From Paraclostridium sordellii (lineage in GTDB: Bacteria > Bacillota > Clostridia > Peptostreptococcales > Peptostreptococcaceae), in the NCBI RefSeq assembly GCF_000953675.1, contig NZ_LN679998.1, positions 829,911 to 893,910 on the forward strand: a DNA stretch of 64,000 nucleotides, in the 5' to 3' direction. Shown one piece after another: positions 9,239 through 18,841 of the stretch; the stretch's first letter is position 1; the number at the start of each line of letters is the position of its first letter. The translations under genes were made by a program, and so were the position numbers. The notes beneath the pieces are model-generated. The model worked only from the letters and a program-made list of their open reading frames with translations. It made no database searches and was not told where the DNA came from.

Positions 9239-10948
9239 ATGGAATTAAATGTATCGAGTAAAAGTGAAAAACAGTCGAAACTTCAATCGTGCATGGCTGT
9301 AATTGAAAAAGTTGGGAATAAACTACCAAGTCCAGCGTTATTATTTGTTTATATATCAATAGGAGTACTTATACTTTCAGCAATACTTGGAATGTTTGGA
9401 GTAGTTGCTAAAACAGAACTTGGAACTTTCCCAATAAATAACTTATTAGGTCAAAAGCCAATTGAAGTTTTAAAGGTAACTGCAGGGGGGACTGCTGTTG
9501 CAGAAACATATTCTAATGGACTATCTTATATAATAGGTTCTGTTATAAAGAACTTTATGGGGATGACAGCTTTAGGAGCAATACTTATTATAATGTTAGC
9601 AATAGGCGTAATGGAACAAAGTGGATACTTATCAATAGGTATACAAAGTATAGTTAAAGCTACACCAGCTAAGCTTGTAACACCAGTTGTAATATTTTTA
9701 GGGGTTATGTCAAACGTTGCATCTGATGCAGGTTATGTTGTTTTAATACCACTTGCAGCACTAGTTTACTACACAGTAGGAAGAAACCCTATGGTCGGTC
9801 TTGCTGCTGGATTTGCAGGGGTTTCAGGAGGATTTAGTGCAAACTTACTTATAGGTTCATTTGATGCATTATTAATACCATTTACTCAAGCAGCTGCTGA
9901 AACAGGTGATGCTTTAGTTGGTACAAGTTTTGCGCCATTATTAAAATCTACATCTAATATGTTTTTCTTAATGGCTTCAACATTTATTATAGTTTTAGTA
10001 GGTACTTTAATTATAGATAAAATTGTTGAGCCAAGCATGGGTAAATATGATAAGAAAGAAGCAGATGTTGTTGAAAAAACTGGGGAGTTAACTCAACAAG
10101 AAAAGAAAGCATTTAAAGCTGCTAATATGAGTTTACTAGGAGTAGTGGCATTTATAGCTTTAACAGTTTTACCATTTGATAAAAATAATGTAATACCTAT
10201 AGTTGGTGATTTATCTAAAACAGTTCCAATGACTAGCATAACTCCAGAAGGAACTATGGCAGTAGATGGAGTTAGTAAGTTTTTAGATTCTATATTCTTT
10301 AGTGGTGATATGATAATGATGTTAATGTTTATCGTATTCTTAGTACCAGGTATGGTTTATGGATTTAAATCAGGGAAATTTAAGACTAAAGATGATGTTA
10401 TAGGTGCAATGGTCGTATCTATGAAGAGTATGGCTTCTATAATAGTTATATTATTCTTTGTTGCACAGTTCTTAAACTTCTTTAACGATTCACACTTAGG
10501 TATATGGATTGCATCATTAGGAGCAGATTTAGTAGCTAAGATACCAACAGATAATACTTTCATGGCTATGATGTTAATGATTGCATTTATATGGTTTACA
10601 GCAATAGTTAACTTATTTATAGCTGGTGGTACATCTAAATATGGTTTACTTGCTCCAATATTTATACCAATACTTATGAGTGCTGGATTCTCACCTGCTG
10701 GAGTACAGTTAATGTATAGAATAGGTGATTCATCTACAAATATAATATCTCCACTTATGAGTTACATGGGAGTTATAGTAATCTTTGGACAAAAATATAA
10801 GAAAAACTTTGGAATAGGTAACTTGATGGGAATGATGTTACCGATATCTATAGGATTCTTGATAGCTTGGACTGTGTTTGCAGTTGCCTGGGCACTAGCA
10901 GGAGCTCCTATAGGACCAGGTGAATTCTTCTTTATAAATCAGTATTAA
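9239..10948 (+). CDS. AbgT family transporter
   Basis: A 569-residue polytopic membrane protein (about 11-13 segments) matching the AbgT family: PSPALLFVYISIGVL near residue 30, an EQSGYLS segment near 125, SNVASDAGYVVLIPLAA near 160, VSGGFSANL near 190, and the C-terminal YRIGDSSTNIISPLMSY motif. AbgT proteins move p-aminobenzoyl-glutamate or act as drug/sulfonamide exporters, coupled to ion gradients. AGGGGG lies 12 bases before the ATG. The upstream P1 peptidase could act on the same kind of aminoacyl substrate, but this is only neighbourhood inference. Confidence 0.88.
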   Translation: MELNVSSKSEKQSKLQSCMAVIEKVGNKLPSPALLFVYISIGVLILSAILGMFGVVAKTELGTFPINNLLGQKPIEVLKVTAGGTAVAETYSNGLSYIIGSVIKNFMGMTALGAILIIMLAIGVMEQSGYLSIGIQSIVKATPAKLVTPVVIFLGVMSNVASDAGYVVLIPLAALVYYTVGRNPMVGLAAGFAGVSGGFSANLLIGSFDALLIPFTQAAAETGDALVGTSFAPLLKSTSNMFFLMASTFIIVLVGTLIIDKIVEPSMGKYDKKEADVVEKTGELTQQEKKAFKAANMSLLGVVAFIALTVLPFDKNNVIPIVGDLSKTVPMTSITPEGTMAVDGVSKFLDSIFFSGDMIMMLMFIVFLVPGMVYGFKSGKFKTKDDVIGAMVVSMKSMASIIVILFFVAQFLNFFNDSHLGIWIASLGADLVAKIPTDNTFMAMMLMIAFIWFTAIVNLFIAGGTSKYGLLAPIFIPILMSAGFSPAGVQLMYRIGDSSTNIISPLMSYMGVIVIFGQKYKKNFGIGNLMGMMLPISIGFLIAWTVFAVAWALAGAPIGPGEFFFINQY

Positions 10949-11042
10949 TTTAGGATGACTTGAAATTGTACATAACCTTCCTACACAAGACATCGGCTTT
11001 AATGTTTGGTCAGGTTATATAATCATCTCGTCTAATCTAAAT

Positions 11043-11077
11043 AAAAGAGGGTATCGCATTTTACGATACCCTCTTTT
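11043..11077. repeat. Dispersed hairpin element, copy 2 (terminator-like)
   Basis: Arms 11043-11056 and 11064-11077 pair perfectly over 14 bp around a 7-base loop. It lies between the AbgT gene (+) and the convergent lipoprotein gene (-), and has A/T flanks on both sides, so it can terminate both. It shares its arm sequence with 3168-3198 and 43960-43984. Confidence 0.8.
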
Positions 11078-11079
11078 GT

Positions 11080-11370
11080 TTATTCAAATACTTTACTATC
11101 TAAGAAATTATTAAGGTTATTTTTAAATTCAGATACATTAATAGAATCTATAATCTTTTTTATAATGCTTGTATCTATTAATTCATTTACAGAATCACTA
11201 ATATCAACATCCATAAATTTATTTATAGACTTACCAATTTTTGTATTGTCTATAGTATTTATTGTTTCTTTTACTTTTCCATTGTAAAAATTTTTTTGAC
11301 TACAACCAACCATATTTATAGAAATTATAGATATACTTAATATTAAAAAAAGTCTTTTATTTAATCTCAT
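11080..11370 (-). CDS. Small lipoprotein, unknown
   Basis: A 96-residue secreted lipoprotein: basic N-terminus (MRLNKR), hydrophobic core LFLILSISIISI and lipobox MVGC with the lipidated cysteine near residue 23. The mature part (about 73 residues) is Ile/Asn/Asp-rich and probably helical, without a recognised domain. The start ATG at 11370 sits 6 bases after GAGGTG; the in-frame GTG at 11379 overlaps that ribosome binding site and is rejected. Convergent with the AbgT gene. Confidence 0.7.
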   Translation of the reverse strand: MRLNKRLFLILSISIISINMVGCSQKNFYNGKVKETINTIDNTKIGKSINKFMDVDISDSVNELIDTSIIKKIIDSINVSEFKNNLNNFLDSKVFE

Positions 11371-11534
11371 TATTATCACCTCTTATATTATTTAAAAAAT
11401 AATATTAACACATCAAATTTAACTAATTGTTAATCAATCCTTAAATAATTCTTAAATATTTAAAGTCATATTAAGTGTTTATTATAATTGAGAAAAAAAA
11501 GGGAACTATACAAATATAAGGTAAATTAATTTAT

Positions 11535-11574
11535 AAGGAAGGAGAAACTAGATAATCTAGTTGAAAATTTTATG
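11535..11574 (+). promoter_or_regulatory. Distant Shine-Dalgarno with intervening hairpin
   Basis: The strong site AAGGAAGGAG (11535-11544) is 27 bases before the ATG at 11572, too far for direct use. Between them AACTAG (11546-11551) and CTAGTT (11557-11562) can fold into a small hairpin with an ATAAT loop. This would leave an effective spacing of about 10 bases. No other in-frame start codon lies closer. Confidence 0.5.
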
Positions 11575-13095
11575 AATGAATCATATTGGATGTTAAGTTC
11601 TAAAGGCTTAGATTTTGAAAGTTTAAAAGAAGATTTAGAGGTAGATACACTTATAATAGGTGGAGGGATAGTTGGACTTACTACAGCTTATTTATTATCT
11701 AAAAAGGGAATTGAAACAGCTATAGTAGAAACAAATAAAATAGGTTGTGGAAGTTCTGGAAGAAATACAGGTAAGATTACTTCACAACATGGAATAATTT
11801 ATTCAAAGATAAGAGATAAGTATGGATTAGATAGTGCAAAATTATATTATGAAGGAAATGAAAAAGCTATAGACTTAATAGAAGAAATAATAAAAGACAA
11901 TAAAATAGAATGTAGTTTTGAAAGGTTGTCTTCGTATATATATGCAGATAATGAAAATTATATAGAAGAGTTAAAAGAAGAATTTAGCACTTGTGATAAC
12001 CTAGGTATAAAATGTAAGTACCACGACACATTAGATATTCCTTTTGAAGTAAAAGGAGCTATAGAATTTTTTAATCAAGCTCAATTTAATCCAAAAAAAT
12101 ATTTAGATGGATTAACTAAAGTATGCTTAAAATTAGGAGTGAAAATTTATGAACATACGCCTATTGTAGATTATGAAAAAGAAAATATTTACAAGGTAAA
12201 AACTAAGGATCATAAAATAATAAGTGCATTAAATATTGTTATGGCTTCACATTTTCCATGGTATGATGGGCTAAATTTTTACTTTGCAAAAGAAAAAGGT
12301 GAAAGATCTTATTTATTAGGTGGAGAGTACAAAGAAAAGATACCAAGAGGTATGTATTTAAATGTAGAAGAAAATGGAATTACATTTAAAACTTATATAG
12401 GAGAAGGTAAAAAATTAATTATAGCAGGTGGAGGAGACCACAAAGTTGGACAATGTAGCAATGAAGAAGCTATTTACGAAAAGTTAAAAACTAAACTAGG
12501 AGAAAAATTTAAGGTAAGTGAATTTAAATACAAATGGTCAGCTCAAGATTATATAAGCTTTGATAATATGCCATATATAGGTTATGTAAATAAAAGAGAA
12601 GATAATGTTTATGTAGCAACAGGATTTTGTAAGTGGGGAATGAGCAATGGAACATTAGCTTCTATTATAATAAAAGATTTAATGTGTTATAGGAAATCTG
12701 ACTATGAAAATATATTTAAACCTACTAGAGCAGGAAGCTTATTAACTACACAGTTTGTAACAGAAAATTTAAATGTAGGTAAAGAGTATATAAAAGGAAA
12801 ATTTAAAGTTGGAGATACAGATTTTAATGTAGATAAAGGAGAAGGAAAAGTAGTTAATGTAGATGGTAAAAGGTGTGGAGCTTATAGAGATAGTGATGGA
12901 AAGTTATATATAGTAGATATAACATGCACTCATTTAGGCTGTGAATTAACTTTTAACTCTGCTGAAAAAACATGGGACTGTCCATGTCATGCATCTAGAT
13001 TTGATTATAGGGGAAATGTAATTGAAGGTCCTGCTCTTAAAAACTTAAATAGATACGATGATGAAAAAAATGATGTAAACCCTAAATTAATTTAA
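11572..13095 (+). CDS. FAD-dependent oxidoreductase with C-terminal Rieske domain
   Basis: A 507-residue two-domain protein. The N-terminal part is a DAO-family flavoprotein with the dinucleotide-binding motif DTLIIGGGIVGLTTAYLL (about residue 24) and CGSSGRNTGKITSQHG (about 60). Near the C-terminus is a Rieske [2Fe-2S] domain with CTHLGCEL (about 456) and CPCHASRFD (about 473), the paired Cys-His ligands. Such fusions are cytoplasmic amine or amino-acid oxidoreductases of unsettled substrate. Its neighbours handle asparagine, gamma-glutamyl compounds and peptides. For its start see the distant Shine-Dalgarno at 11535. Confidence 0.88.
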   Translation: MNESYWMLSSKGLDFESLKEDLEVDTLIIGGGIVGLTTAYLLSKKGIETAIVETNKIGCGSSGRNTGKITSQHGIIYSKIRDKYGLDSAKLYYEGNEKAIDLIEEIIKDNKIECSFERLSSYIYADNENYIEELKEEFSTCDNLGIKCKYHDTLDIPFEVKGAIEFFNQAQFNPKKYLDGLTKVCLKLGVKIYEHTPIVDYEKENIYKVKTKDHKIISALNIVMASHFPWYDGLNFYFAKEKGERSYLLGGEYKEKIPRGMYLNVEENGITFKTYIGEGKKLIIAGGGDHKVGQCSNEEAIYEKLKTKLGEKFKVSEFKYKWSAQDYISFDNMPYIGYVNKREDNVYVATGFCKWGMSNGTLASIIIKDLMCYRKSDYENIFKPTRAGSLLTTQFVTENLNVGKEYIKGKFKVGDTDFNVDKGEGKVVNVDGKRCGAYRDSDGKLYIVDITCTHLGCELTFNSAEKTWDCPCHASRFDYRGNVIEGPALKNLNRYDDEKNDVNPKLI

Positions 13096-13165
13096 AAATA
13101 AAAGGACTAATTAAATTATAGATAAATATATATATAAAAGAATAGATTTAGGGGGGAGATTGAAC

Positions 13166-14182
13166 TTGAACAAAGCAATAGAAGTAACTAGAGGCAGTTT
13201 AATTGAATGTACTCATAGTGTACATATAGCTGTAGTAAATTCAGAGGGGGACCTTATATATTCTCTAGGAAATCCTAAAAAAGTAATATATGCAAGATCA
13301 TCAGTAAAACCAATACAAGCTATACAAGTCTTAGAAACTAAAGCAGATAAAAGATTTAATATAAGTGATAGAGAAATATCTTTTATGTGCTCATCTCATT
13401 CAGGAGAACCATATCATGTAGAGTGTACCAGAGAAATATTAAAAAAAGCTAATATAAGCGTAGATAAGTTAAACTGTGGTATACATGTCCCTGGCAATAG
13501 TCAAATATACAAAGAATTAATAGAAAGTAAAGAACCTTTAACTCAAGAACATAATAATTGTTCTGGAAAGCATAGTGGAATGTTAATATCTGCTAAAAAT
13601 TTAAATGAAGATTTAGATACATATCTAGATATAAATCATCCAGTTCAACAAAGAATTTTAGAAAACATATCTTTTGTTTGTGATTACAATAAAGAAGATA
13701 TAATAATTGGCATCGATGGATGTGGAGCACCAGTTCATGCTATGCCTCTAGAGAAATTTGCTTATGGATTTTCAAGATTAGCAGATTCAAAAAAGTTAGG
13801 TCAAAAAGAAGAATATGTAAATAAAATAACATCGTCTATGATGAAGTACCCTGAAATGGTTGCAGGAAGAGATAGATTTTGTACTGCACTTATGAGAGTT
13901 TGTGGAGATAGAATATTTGGTAAAGCAGGAGCACAGGGAGTGTATTTAGTTGGAGATAAAAATAATAAACTTGGAATAGCTATAAAAGTTGATGATGGAT
14001 CAGGTCAAGCAACTGCATGTGCTACTATGGAAGTTTTAAGACAACTTAAATTAATAAATGAAAAAGAATTAAAAGAACTAGAAAAGTTTGCAAACCCAAA
14101 ACTATTAAACGCACGAAAAGATATAATTGGAGAAATGAGACCAAATTTTAAATTAAATAATTTAGTTAATGCGGAGGGGTAA
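13166..14182 (+). CDS. L-asparaginase II-type protein
   Basis: A 338-residue protein of the bacterial asparaginase II family (not the AnsA/AnsB fold). Conserved elements are EVTRGSLIECTHSVHIAV near the N-terminus, ARSSVKPIQA, CSSHSGEPYH, NNCSGKHSGML and GIDGCGAPVHA. It is predicted to hydrolyse asparagine to aspartate and ammonia in the cytoplasm. Two TTG codons compete. The second (13166) is 7 bases after GGGGGGAGA and is chosen; the first (13160) is too close. The amidotransferase gene follows after 2 bases, so they are co-transcribed. Confidence 0.85.
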   Translation: MNKAIEVTRGSLIECTHSVHIAVVNSEGDLIYSLGNPKKVIYARSSVKPIQAIQVLETKADKRFNISDREISFMCSSHSGEPYHVECTREILKKANISVDKLNCGIHVPGNSQIYKELIESKEPLTQEHNNCSGKHSGMLISAKNLNEDLDTYLDINHPVQQRILENISFVCDYNKEDIIIGIDGCGAPVHAMPLEKFAYGFSRLADSKKLGQKEEYVNKITSSMMKYPEMVAGRDRFCTALMRVCGDRIFGKAGAQGVYLVGDKNNKLGIAIKVDDGSGQATACATMEVLRQLKLINEKELKELEKFANPKLLNARKDIIGEMRPNFKLNNLVNAEG

Positions 14183-14184
14183 AA

Positions 14185-14904
14185 ATGAAGCCTTTAATAG
14201 GAGTATTGGGAAGATTAGCCACTATAGATTCAGGAGCATTTAATGGTCTTGAAAGAGTAAATCTTACAAATGCTTATGTAAATGCAATTGAGAAAGCTGG
14301 AGGGGTACCAATTGTTATTCCGGCAAATACAAATAAAGAAAATATAAAAGCACAAGTAAGTGCTATGGATGGAATAATTATATCTGGTGGGGATGATGTA
14401 AATCCAAATATATATAAAGAAGAGCCTTTTAAAGAACTTGGATATGTAAATCCAACATTAGATGAATTTGATATAGAAGTTATAAATGTAGCTTTAGAAT
14501 TAGATAAACCAATCTTTGGAATATGCAGAGGTTTACAAATGCTAAATGTAGCTTTAGGGGGGAGTTTATATCAAGACTTAAAATATATAAAGGGAAGCCA
14601 CATAAAACATAATCAAGAAACTAAGACTTATCTAGGAACTCATAGTATAGATATAAAAGAAAATTCAATATTAAAAGATATAATAAAGGGCAAAGTTTTA
14701 GTAAATAGTTATCACCACCAAAGTATAAAAACTTTAGGGAATAACCTAAGAGTAATAGCTTATTCTAATGATGGAGTTATAGAAGCTGTTCAAAAAGAAG
14801 ATAAAAAGTTTGTTGTTGCAGTTCAGTGGCATCCAGAATTAATGGTTGATAGTTGTGAATATATGCTTAATTTATTTAAAGCTTTCGTAGATGCTTGCAA
14901 TTAA
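14185..14904 (+). CDS. Gamma-glutamyl-GABA hydrolase family (class I amidotransferase-like)
   Basis: A 239-residue peptidase C26 / PuuD-like protein. The catalytic cysteine is in GICRGLQMLN (about residue 115), the histidine and glutamate in VQWHPE (about 215), with SYHHQS (about 176) and a GGDDVNPNIY loop between. It probably hydrolyses a gamma-glutamyl amide in the cytoplasm. The gene follows the asparaginase gene almost directly and precedes the permuted OppA-like lipoprotein by 64 bases. This suggests one amide/peptide-use operon. Start ATG with GGAGGGG. Confidence 0.85.
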   Translation: MKPLIGVLGRLATIDSGAFNGLERVNLTNAYVNAIEKAGGVPIVIPANTNKENIKAQVSAMDGIIISGGDDVNPNIYKEEPFKELGYVNPTLDEFDIEVINVALELDKPIFGICRGLQMLNVALGGSLYQDLKYIKGSHIKHNQETKTYLGTHSIDIKENSILKDIIKGKVLVNSYHHQSIKTLGNNLRVIAYSNDGVIEAVQKEDKKFVVAVQWHPELMVDSCEYMLNLFKAFVDACN

Positions 14905-14968
14905 AATATAAGGAATAAAATATACTTTAAGTGAATATCCTTGTTAATAAAAAAATTGGGGGGATGCT

Positions 14969-16618
14969 ATGCACTTAAAAAAGAAAGTATCGACTTTAGC
15001 AAGTATATTTATTGTTGGTTTAGCTTTTAATGTAGGGTGTTCAAGTAATGGAAAATCAGGTTCAAATGTAGAAGCAAGCTCAGATGAAGTAATGGGGAAT
15101 TTAAATGCAAGAAAAGCTATAGCTATGGCTGTAGACAAAGATAATTTTGTAGATGTAATACTTAATAACGGATCAATATCAGCTAACTATTTTATACCTA
15201 AAAATTTAGCGCTTGATGAAAATCAAAAGGACTTTAGAGATACAGTCAAAGATGTAGGGTATACTCATGATGATGAAAAAGCAAAAGAAGAGTGGGAGAA
15301 AGCTAAAAAAGAAATAGGATTTGATAAAGTTACTTTAGAAATGGTTTTATCAGATACTGAAATGAATAGAAAGCTTGGAGAATATGTGCAATCTGAGTTA
15401 ACCATATTAGAAGGATTAAATTTAGAAATAAAACAAATGCCTTATAAACAAGTTACACAAGCACATTCAAAAGGAGATTTTGATATAAGTTTTAATGGAT
15501 GGGGACCTGATTATCCAGACCCACTAACGTATTTAGGAACTTTATCAAAAGGTCAGATTTATTCAGTTGCTACTGGCTATGAAAATAAGGAATATAATGA
15601 CCTTTTGGCAAAGGCTAAAAACTCAACAGATATAAAAAAAGCTTGGGAGTTATTTGCAAAAGCTGAAAAAGTTTTGTTAGATGATGCTTATATATCTCCA
15701 ATGTATCAAAGAGGAGTGTCTTACCTTCAAAAGGATTATGTAAAAGATATAGCCGTTGCAACTTTTGGACCTAAATATTCTTATAAATGGGCAGATGTAG
15801 ATAAAAAAGATAAAACTTTAAACATAACTAACTCAGCAGATATAACAAGTTTAGATGCAGCTAAGATAAGAGATTCTCTATCAAGAGAAGTAACTCTAAA
15901 TGTTATGGAAGGTTTAGTTAGAATGGATAAAGATTTAAATGTAGTTCCTGGAGTGGCTAAAGAATGGAAAATGTCTGAGGATAAAAAAACATGGACTTTT
16001 GAATTGAGAGAAGATGCTTATTGGAACAATGGAGAACCTGTTACTGCAAAGGACTTTGAATATTCATTTAAGAGAACATTAACGCCATCTACAGCTTGTG
16101 AAAATTCAAGTGTATTTTATGATATCGTTGGAGCTGAGGATTATAACATGGGGAAAAATAAGGATATAAATAGTGTAGGAGTAAGGGCACTAGATAATAA
16201 TACACTTGAAATCAAACTTGTAAGACCTGTAAATTACTTTGATAAATTAATGTGTCATCCAATATTCTCCCCACAAAATCAAAAATTTGTAGAAGAAAAA
16301 GGAGATACTTTCGGAACAAGTATAGAAAATACTTTATTTAATGGTCCATTTATATTAAGTTCATGGAAGTTAGAAGACCAGTATAGTATGGAAAAAAATT
16401 CAAATTATTGGGATAAAGATGCTGTTAAGTTAAATAAAGTGCATACAAAAATTATAAAAGATAATAATAGTTTATTAAATTTATATGAAACAGGAAATAT
16501 TGATAGAGTAACTTTAACATCTGAAAATGTGGATAAATACAAAGACAGTAGTGAATTTGGAGTAGAAATGGATTGTATAACATATTTTTTAATGTTAAAC
16601 GGAGGAAATCACAAATAA
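14969..16618 (+). CDS. Circularly permuted OppA-like substrate-binding lipoprotein
   Basis: A 549-residue lipoprotein: signal peptide, then FNVGC with lipidated Cys24. The mature chain contains all parts of a family 5 peptide-binding protein (SBP_bac_5), but in permuted order. Residues about 45-277 are the usual C-terminal part (NARKAIAMAVDKDNF, FNGWGPDYPDPLTYLG, ending YSYKWADVDK). Residues about 282-549 are the usual N-terminal part (TLNITNSADITSLDA, EGLVRMD, WTFELREDAYWNNG, FNGPFILSSW), ending in TYFLMLNGGNHK. It should bind oligopeptides at the outer face for an ABC importer; no permease genes are adjacent. The GGGGGG site is 5 bases before the ATG. The last codons lie in the terminator hairpin. 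Confidence 0.9.
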   Translation: MHLKKKVSTLASIFIVGLAFNVGCSSNGKSGSNVEASSDEVMGNLNARKAIAMAVDKDNFVDVILNNGSISANYFIPKNLALDENQKDFRDTVKDVGYTHDDEKAKEEWEKAKKEIGFDKVTLEMVLSDTEMNRKLGEYVQSELTILEGLNLEIKQMPYKQVTQAHSKGDFDISFNGWGPDYPDPLTYLGTLSKGQIYSVATGYENKEYNDLLAKAKNSTDIKKAWELFAKAEKVLLDDAYISPMYQRGVSYLQKDYVKDIAVATFGPKYSYKWADVDKKDKTLNITNSADITSLDAAKIRDSLSREVTLNVMEGLVRMDKDLNVVPGVAKEWKMSEDKKTWTFELREDAYWNNGEPVTAKDFEYSFKRTLTPSTACENSSVFYDIVGAEDYNMGKNKDINSVGVRALDNNTLEIKLVRPVNYFDKLMCHPIFSPQNQKFVEEKGDTFGTSIENTLFNGPFILSSWKLEDQYSMEKNSNYWDKDAVKLNKVHTKIIKDNNSLLNLYETGNIDRVTLTSENVDKYKDSSEFGVEMDCITYFLMLNGGNHK

Positions 16619-16672
16619 AAGTAAAAGCCGATAGATATTAAATATCTATCGGCTTTTACTTTTATTTGTGAT
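16608..16672 (+). terminator. 32-bp perfect inverted repeat overlapping the stop codon
   Basis: Arms 16608-16639 and 16641-16672 are perfectly complementary with a single central base. The arm includes the last two codons and stop of the OppA-like gene. The GC-rich core GCCGATAGATA with T-runs suggests a terminator. Confidence 0.8.
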
Positions 16673-16934
16673 GTATTCAAATTACATGAATTATACCATA
16701 TTTATTAAGTGTTTGCAATATAATAAGGTTATCTATTTAAATCACTAAATATACATCAAAGTCATAATATAACATATAGAGGATGCTAACATGGACATTA
16801 ATGCTTAAATTAAAAAAATTATTGCTATTAATGCTATGTTTATATACTAGATATTGATATTTAAAATAATATATAATAAAATTACGTATATATTATTGGA
16901 TAATGAAATTTTAAGTGAAAAGAGGCGCATAGAA
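16673..16934. other. Leader/promoter region of the lysine operon
   Basis: About 260 bases before asd with no ORF. I looked for a lysine riboswitch and a T-box and saw neither the conserved L-box core nor the T-box sequence. No clear promoter is assigned. Confidence 0.4.
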
Positions 16935-17933
16935 ATGAAAAAAGTAAACGTTGCGATAGTTGGAGCCACTGGTATGGTTGGAAGAACTTTTTTAAAAGTA
17001 TTAGAAGAGAGAAATTTCCCAATAGATAATTTATACTTATTTTCTTCAGCTAGATCAGCAGGATCTAAAGTTGAATTTAAAGGAAAAGAATATACAGTAG
17101 AAGAACTAAATGAAAATTCATTTGATAGAGATATACAAATAGCACTTTTCTCAGCAGGGGGAAGCATAAGTGAAAAATACGCACCAATAGCAGCATCAAA
17201 AGGTGTAGTTGTTGTAGACAATTCAAGTGCGTGGAGAATGGATGAAAATGTACCTTTAGTAGTTCCTGAGGTTAACCCAGAAGCTGTTAAAGAACATAAA
17301 GGTATAATAGCAAATCCAAATTGCTCTACTATACAAGCAATGGTGCCATTAAAACCTCTTAATGATAAGTACAATATAAAAAGAATAGTATATTCAACAT
17401 ATCAAGCAGTATCAGGTTCTGGGGTAAAAGGAACTAAAGACTTAGAAGATGGAATAAAAGGATTAGAAAATAAATTCTATCCACACCCTATAGCATATAA
17501 CTGCTTACCACATATAGATGTATTTATGGATAATGGATATACAAAAGAAGAAATGAAAATGATAAATGAAACTATGAAAATTTTAAATGACTATGATTTA
17601 AAAATCACAGCAACTACAGTAAGAGTACCTGTGGTAAATGGACATAGTGAATCTATAAATGTAGAGTTTGAAAAAGATTTTGATATAGAAGAATTAAAGG
17701 CTTTACTAGCAAACTCACAAGGGTTAGAATTAGTAGATGATATAGAAAATAATGTATATCCTACAGCTTTTGAACTTAGTGGAAGAGATGAAGTATTTGT
17801 AGGTAGAGTAAGAAGAGACTTTAGCGTAGATAACGGTATAAATATGTGGGTAGTAGCTGACAATATTAGAAAAGGTGCTGCTACAAATACTGTACAAATT
17901 GCTGAACTTCTTTTAAAATATGATTTAGTATAA
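16935..17933 (+). CDS. asd: Aspartate-semialdehyde dehydrogenase
   Basis: A 332-residue cytoplasmic enzyme reducing beta-aspartyl phosphate to aspartate semialdehyde with NADPH, feeding lysine/diaminopimelate, threonine and methionine synthesis. The N-terminal Rossmann motif VGATGMVG (about residue 9), SAGGSISEKYAP, the active-site Cys130 in ANPNCSTIQ, and the substrate-binding VPVVNGHSES loop (about 234) are present. Start ATG 16935 follows GAGGCG; the frame extends upstream without a better site. First gene of the asd-dapA-dapB-dapH operon. Confidence 0.95.
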   Translation: MKKVNVAIVGATGMVGRTFLKVLEERNFPIDNLYLFSSARSAGSKVEFKGKEYTVEELNENSFDRDIQIALFSAGGSISEKYAPIAASKGVVVVDNSSAWRMDENVPLVVPEVNPEAVKEHKGIIANPNCSTIQAMVPLKPLNDKYNIKRIVYSTYQAVSGSGVKGTKDLEDGIKGLENKFYPHPIAYNCLPHIDVFMDNGYTKEEMKMINETMKILNDYDLKITATTVRVPVVNGHSESINVEFEKDFDIEELKALLANSQGLELVDDIENNVYPTAFELSGRDEVFVGRVRRDFSVDNGINMWVVADNIRKGAATNTVQIAELLLKYDLV

Positions 17934-17952
17934 AAATTAGGAGGTATTGAGT

Positions 17953-18831
17953 ATGTTATTTAAGGGTTCTGGAGTTGCTTTAGTTACTCCTTTTAACGAA
18001 GATGGTGTAGATTTTGAAAAACTTGGAGAATTAATAGAGTATCATATAGAAAACAACACAGATGCATTAATAGTTTGTGGAACTACTGGAGAATCTACAA
18101 CAATGTCTGATGAAGAACAGTTTGCTGTAATAGATTTTACTGTAAAAAAAGTTAATAAAAGAATACCAGTTATAGCAGGTACAGGTTCTAATGATACTAT
18201 GCATTCAGTTTACTTATGCCAAGAAGCTGAAAAATTAGGAGCAGATGGACTTTTAGTAATAACTCCTTATTACAATAAAACAAATCAAAGAGGTCTTAAA
18301 CTTCACTTTGAGACTATAGCAGCTAGTACAGAATTACCAATTATATTATACAATGTTCCAGGAAGAACAGGAGTTAATATAAAGCCTAGCGTAATAGCAG
18401 AACTTGCAAAAATAGAAAATATAGTAGCTGTTAAAGAAGCTAGTGGAGATATAGCACAAGTAGCAGAAATAGCTAGATTAGTTCCAGAAGGTTTTGCAAT
18501 TTATTCAGGAAATGATGATTCTATATTACCACTTTTATCACTTGGTGGAGTTGGAGTTATATCTGTAGTTGCAAATATTTGCCCAAAAGAAACTCATGAT
18601 TTAGTAGAAAAATTCTTAAATGGTGATGTTAAAGGTTCAAGAGAGCTACAATTGGGTATGAAAGCATTAATAGATAAATTATTTATAGAAGTTAATCCTA
18701 TACCAGTAAAAACTGCTATGAATATATTAGGATTTGAAGTTGGAGATTTAAGATTGCCACTTGCTCCTATGGAAGAAAATAATTTAAAAGCTTTAAGAGA
18801 TGAACTTGTAAACTACGGTTTTGAGTTTTAG
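17953..18831 (+). CDS. dapA: 4-hydroxy-tetrahydrodipicolinate synthase
   Basis: A 292-residue TIM-barrel lyase condensing pyruvate and aspartate semialdehyde, the first committed step to diaminopimelate and lysine. It shows GTTGEST (about residue 43), YYNKTNQRG (about 106), the tyrosine in LYNVPGRTG (about 133) and Schiff-base Lys161 in [11 protein letters not shown] 17953 is 8 bases after AGGAGG; the upstream in-frame TTG at 17947 is too close to the ribosome site. It lies 19 bases after asd and 10 before dapB. Confidence 0.95.
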   Translation: MLFKGSGVALVTPFNEDGVDFEKLGELIEYHIENNTDALIVCGTTGESTTMSDEEQFAVIDFTVKKVNKRIPVIAGTGSNDTMHSVYLCQEAEKLGADGLLVITPYYNKTNQRGLKLHFETIAASTELPIILYNVPGRTGVNIKPSVIAELAKIENIVAVKEASGDIAQVAEIARLVPEGFAIYSGNDDSILPLLSLGGVGVISVVANICPKETHDLVEKFLNGDVKGSRELQLGMKALIDKLFIEVNPIPVKTAMNILGFEVGDLRLPLAPMEENNLKALRDELVNYGFEF

Positions 18832-18841
18832 GAGGATTAAA

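Noticed and set aside
14969-16618. Assembly chimera as the cause of the swapped OppA lobes
   Set aside because: Signal peptide, lipobox, reading frame and terminator are all intact, and an independent diverged gene at 20465-22129 has the same junctions.
16619-16934. Lysine riboswitch upstream of asd-dap
   Set aside because: The region is about the right length, but none of the conserved L-box core segments is present.
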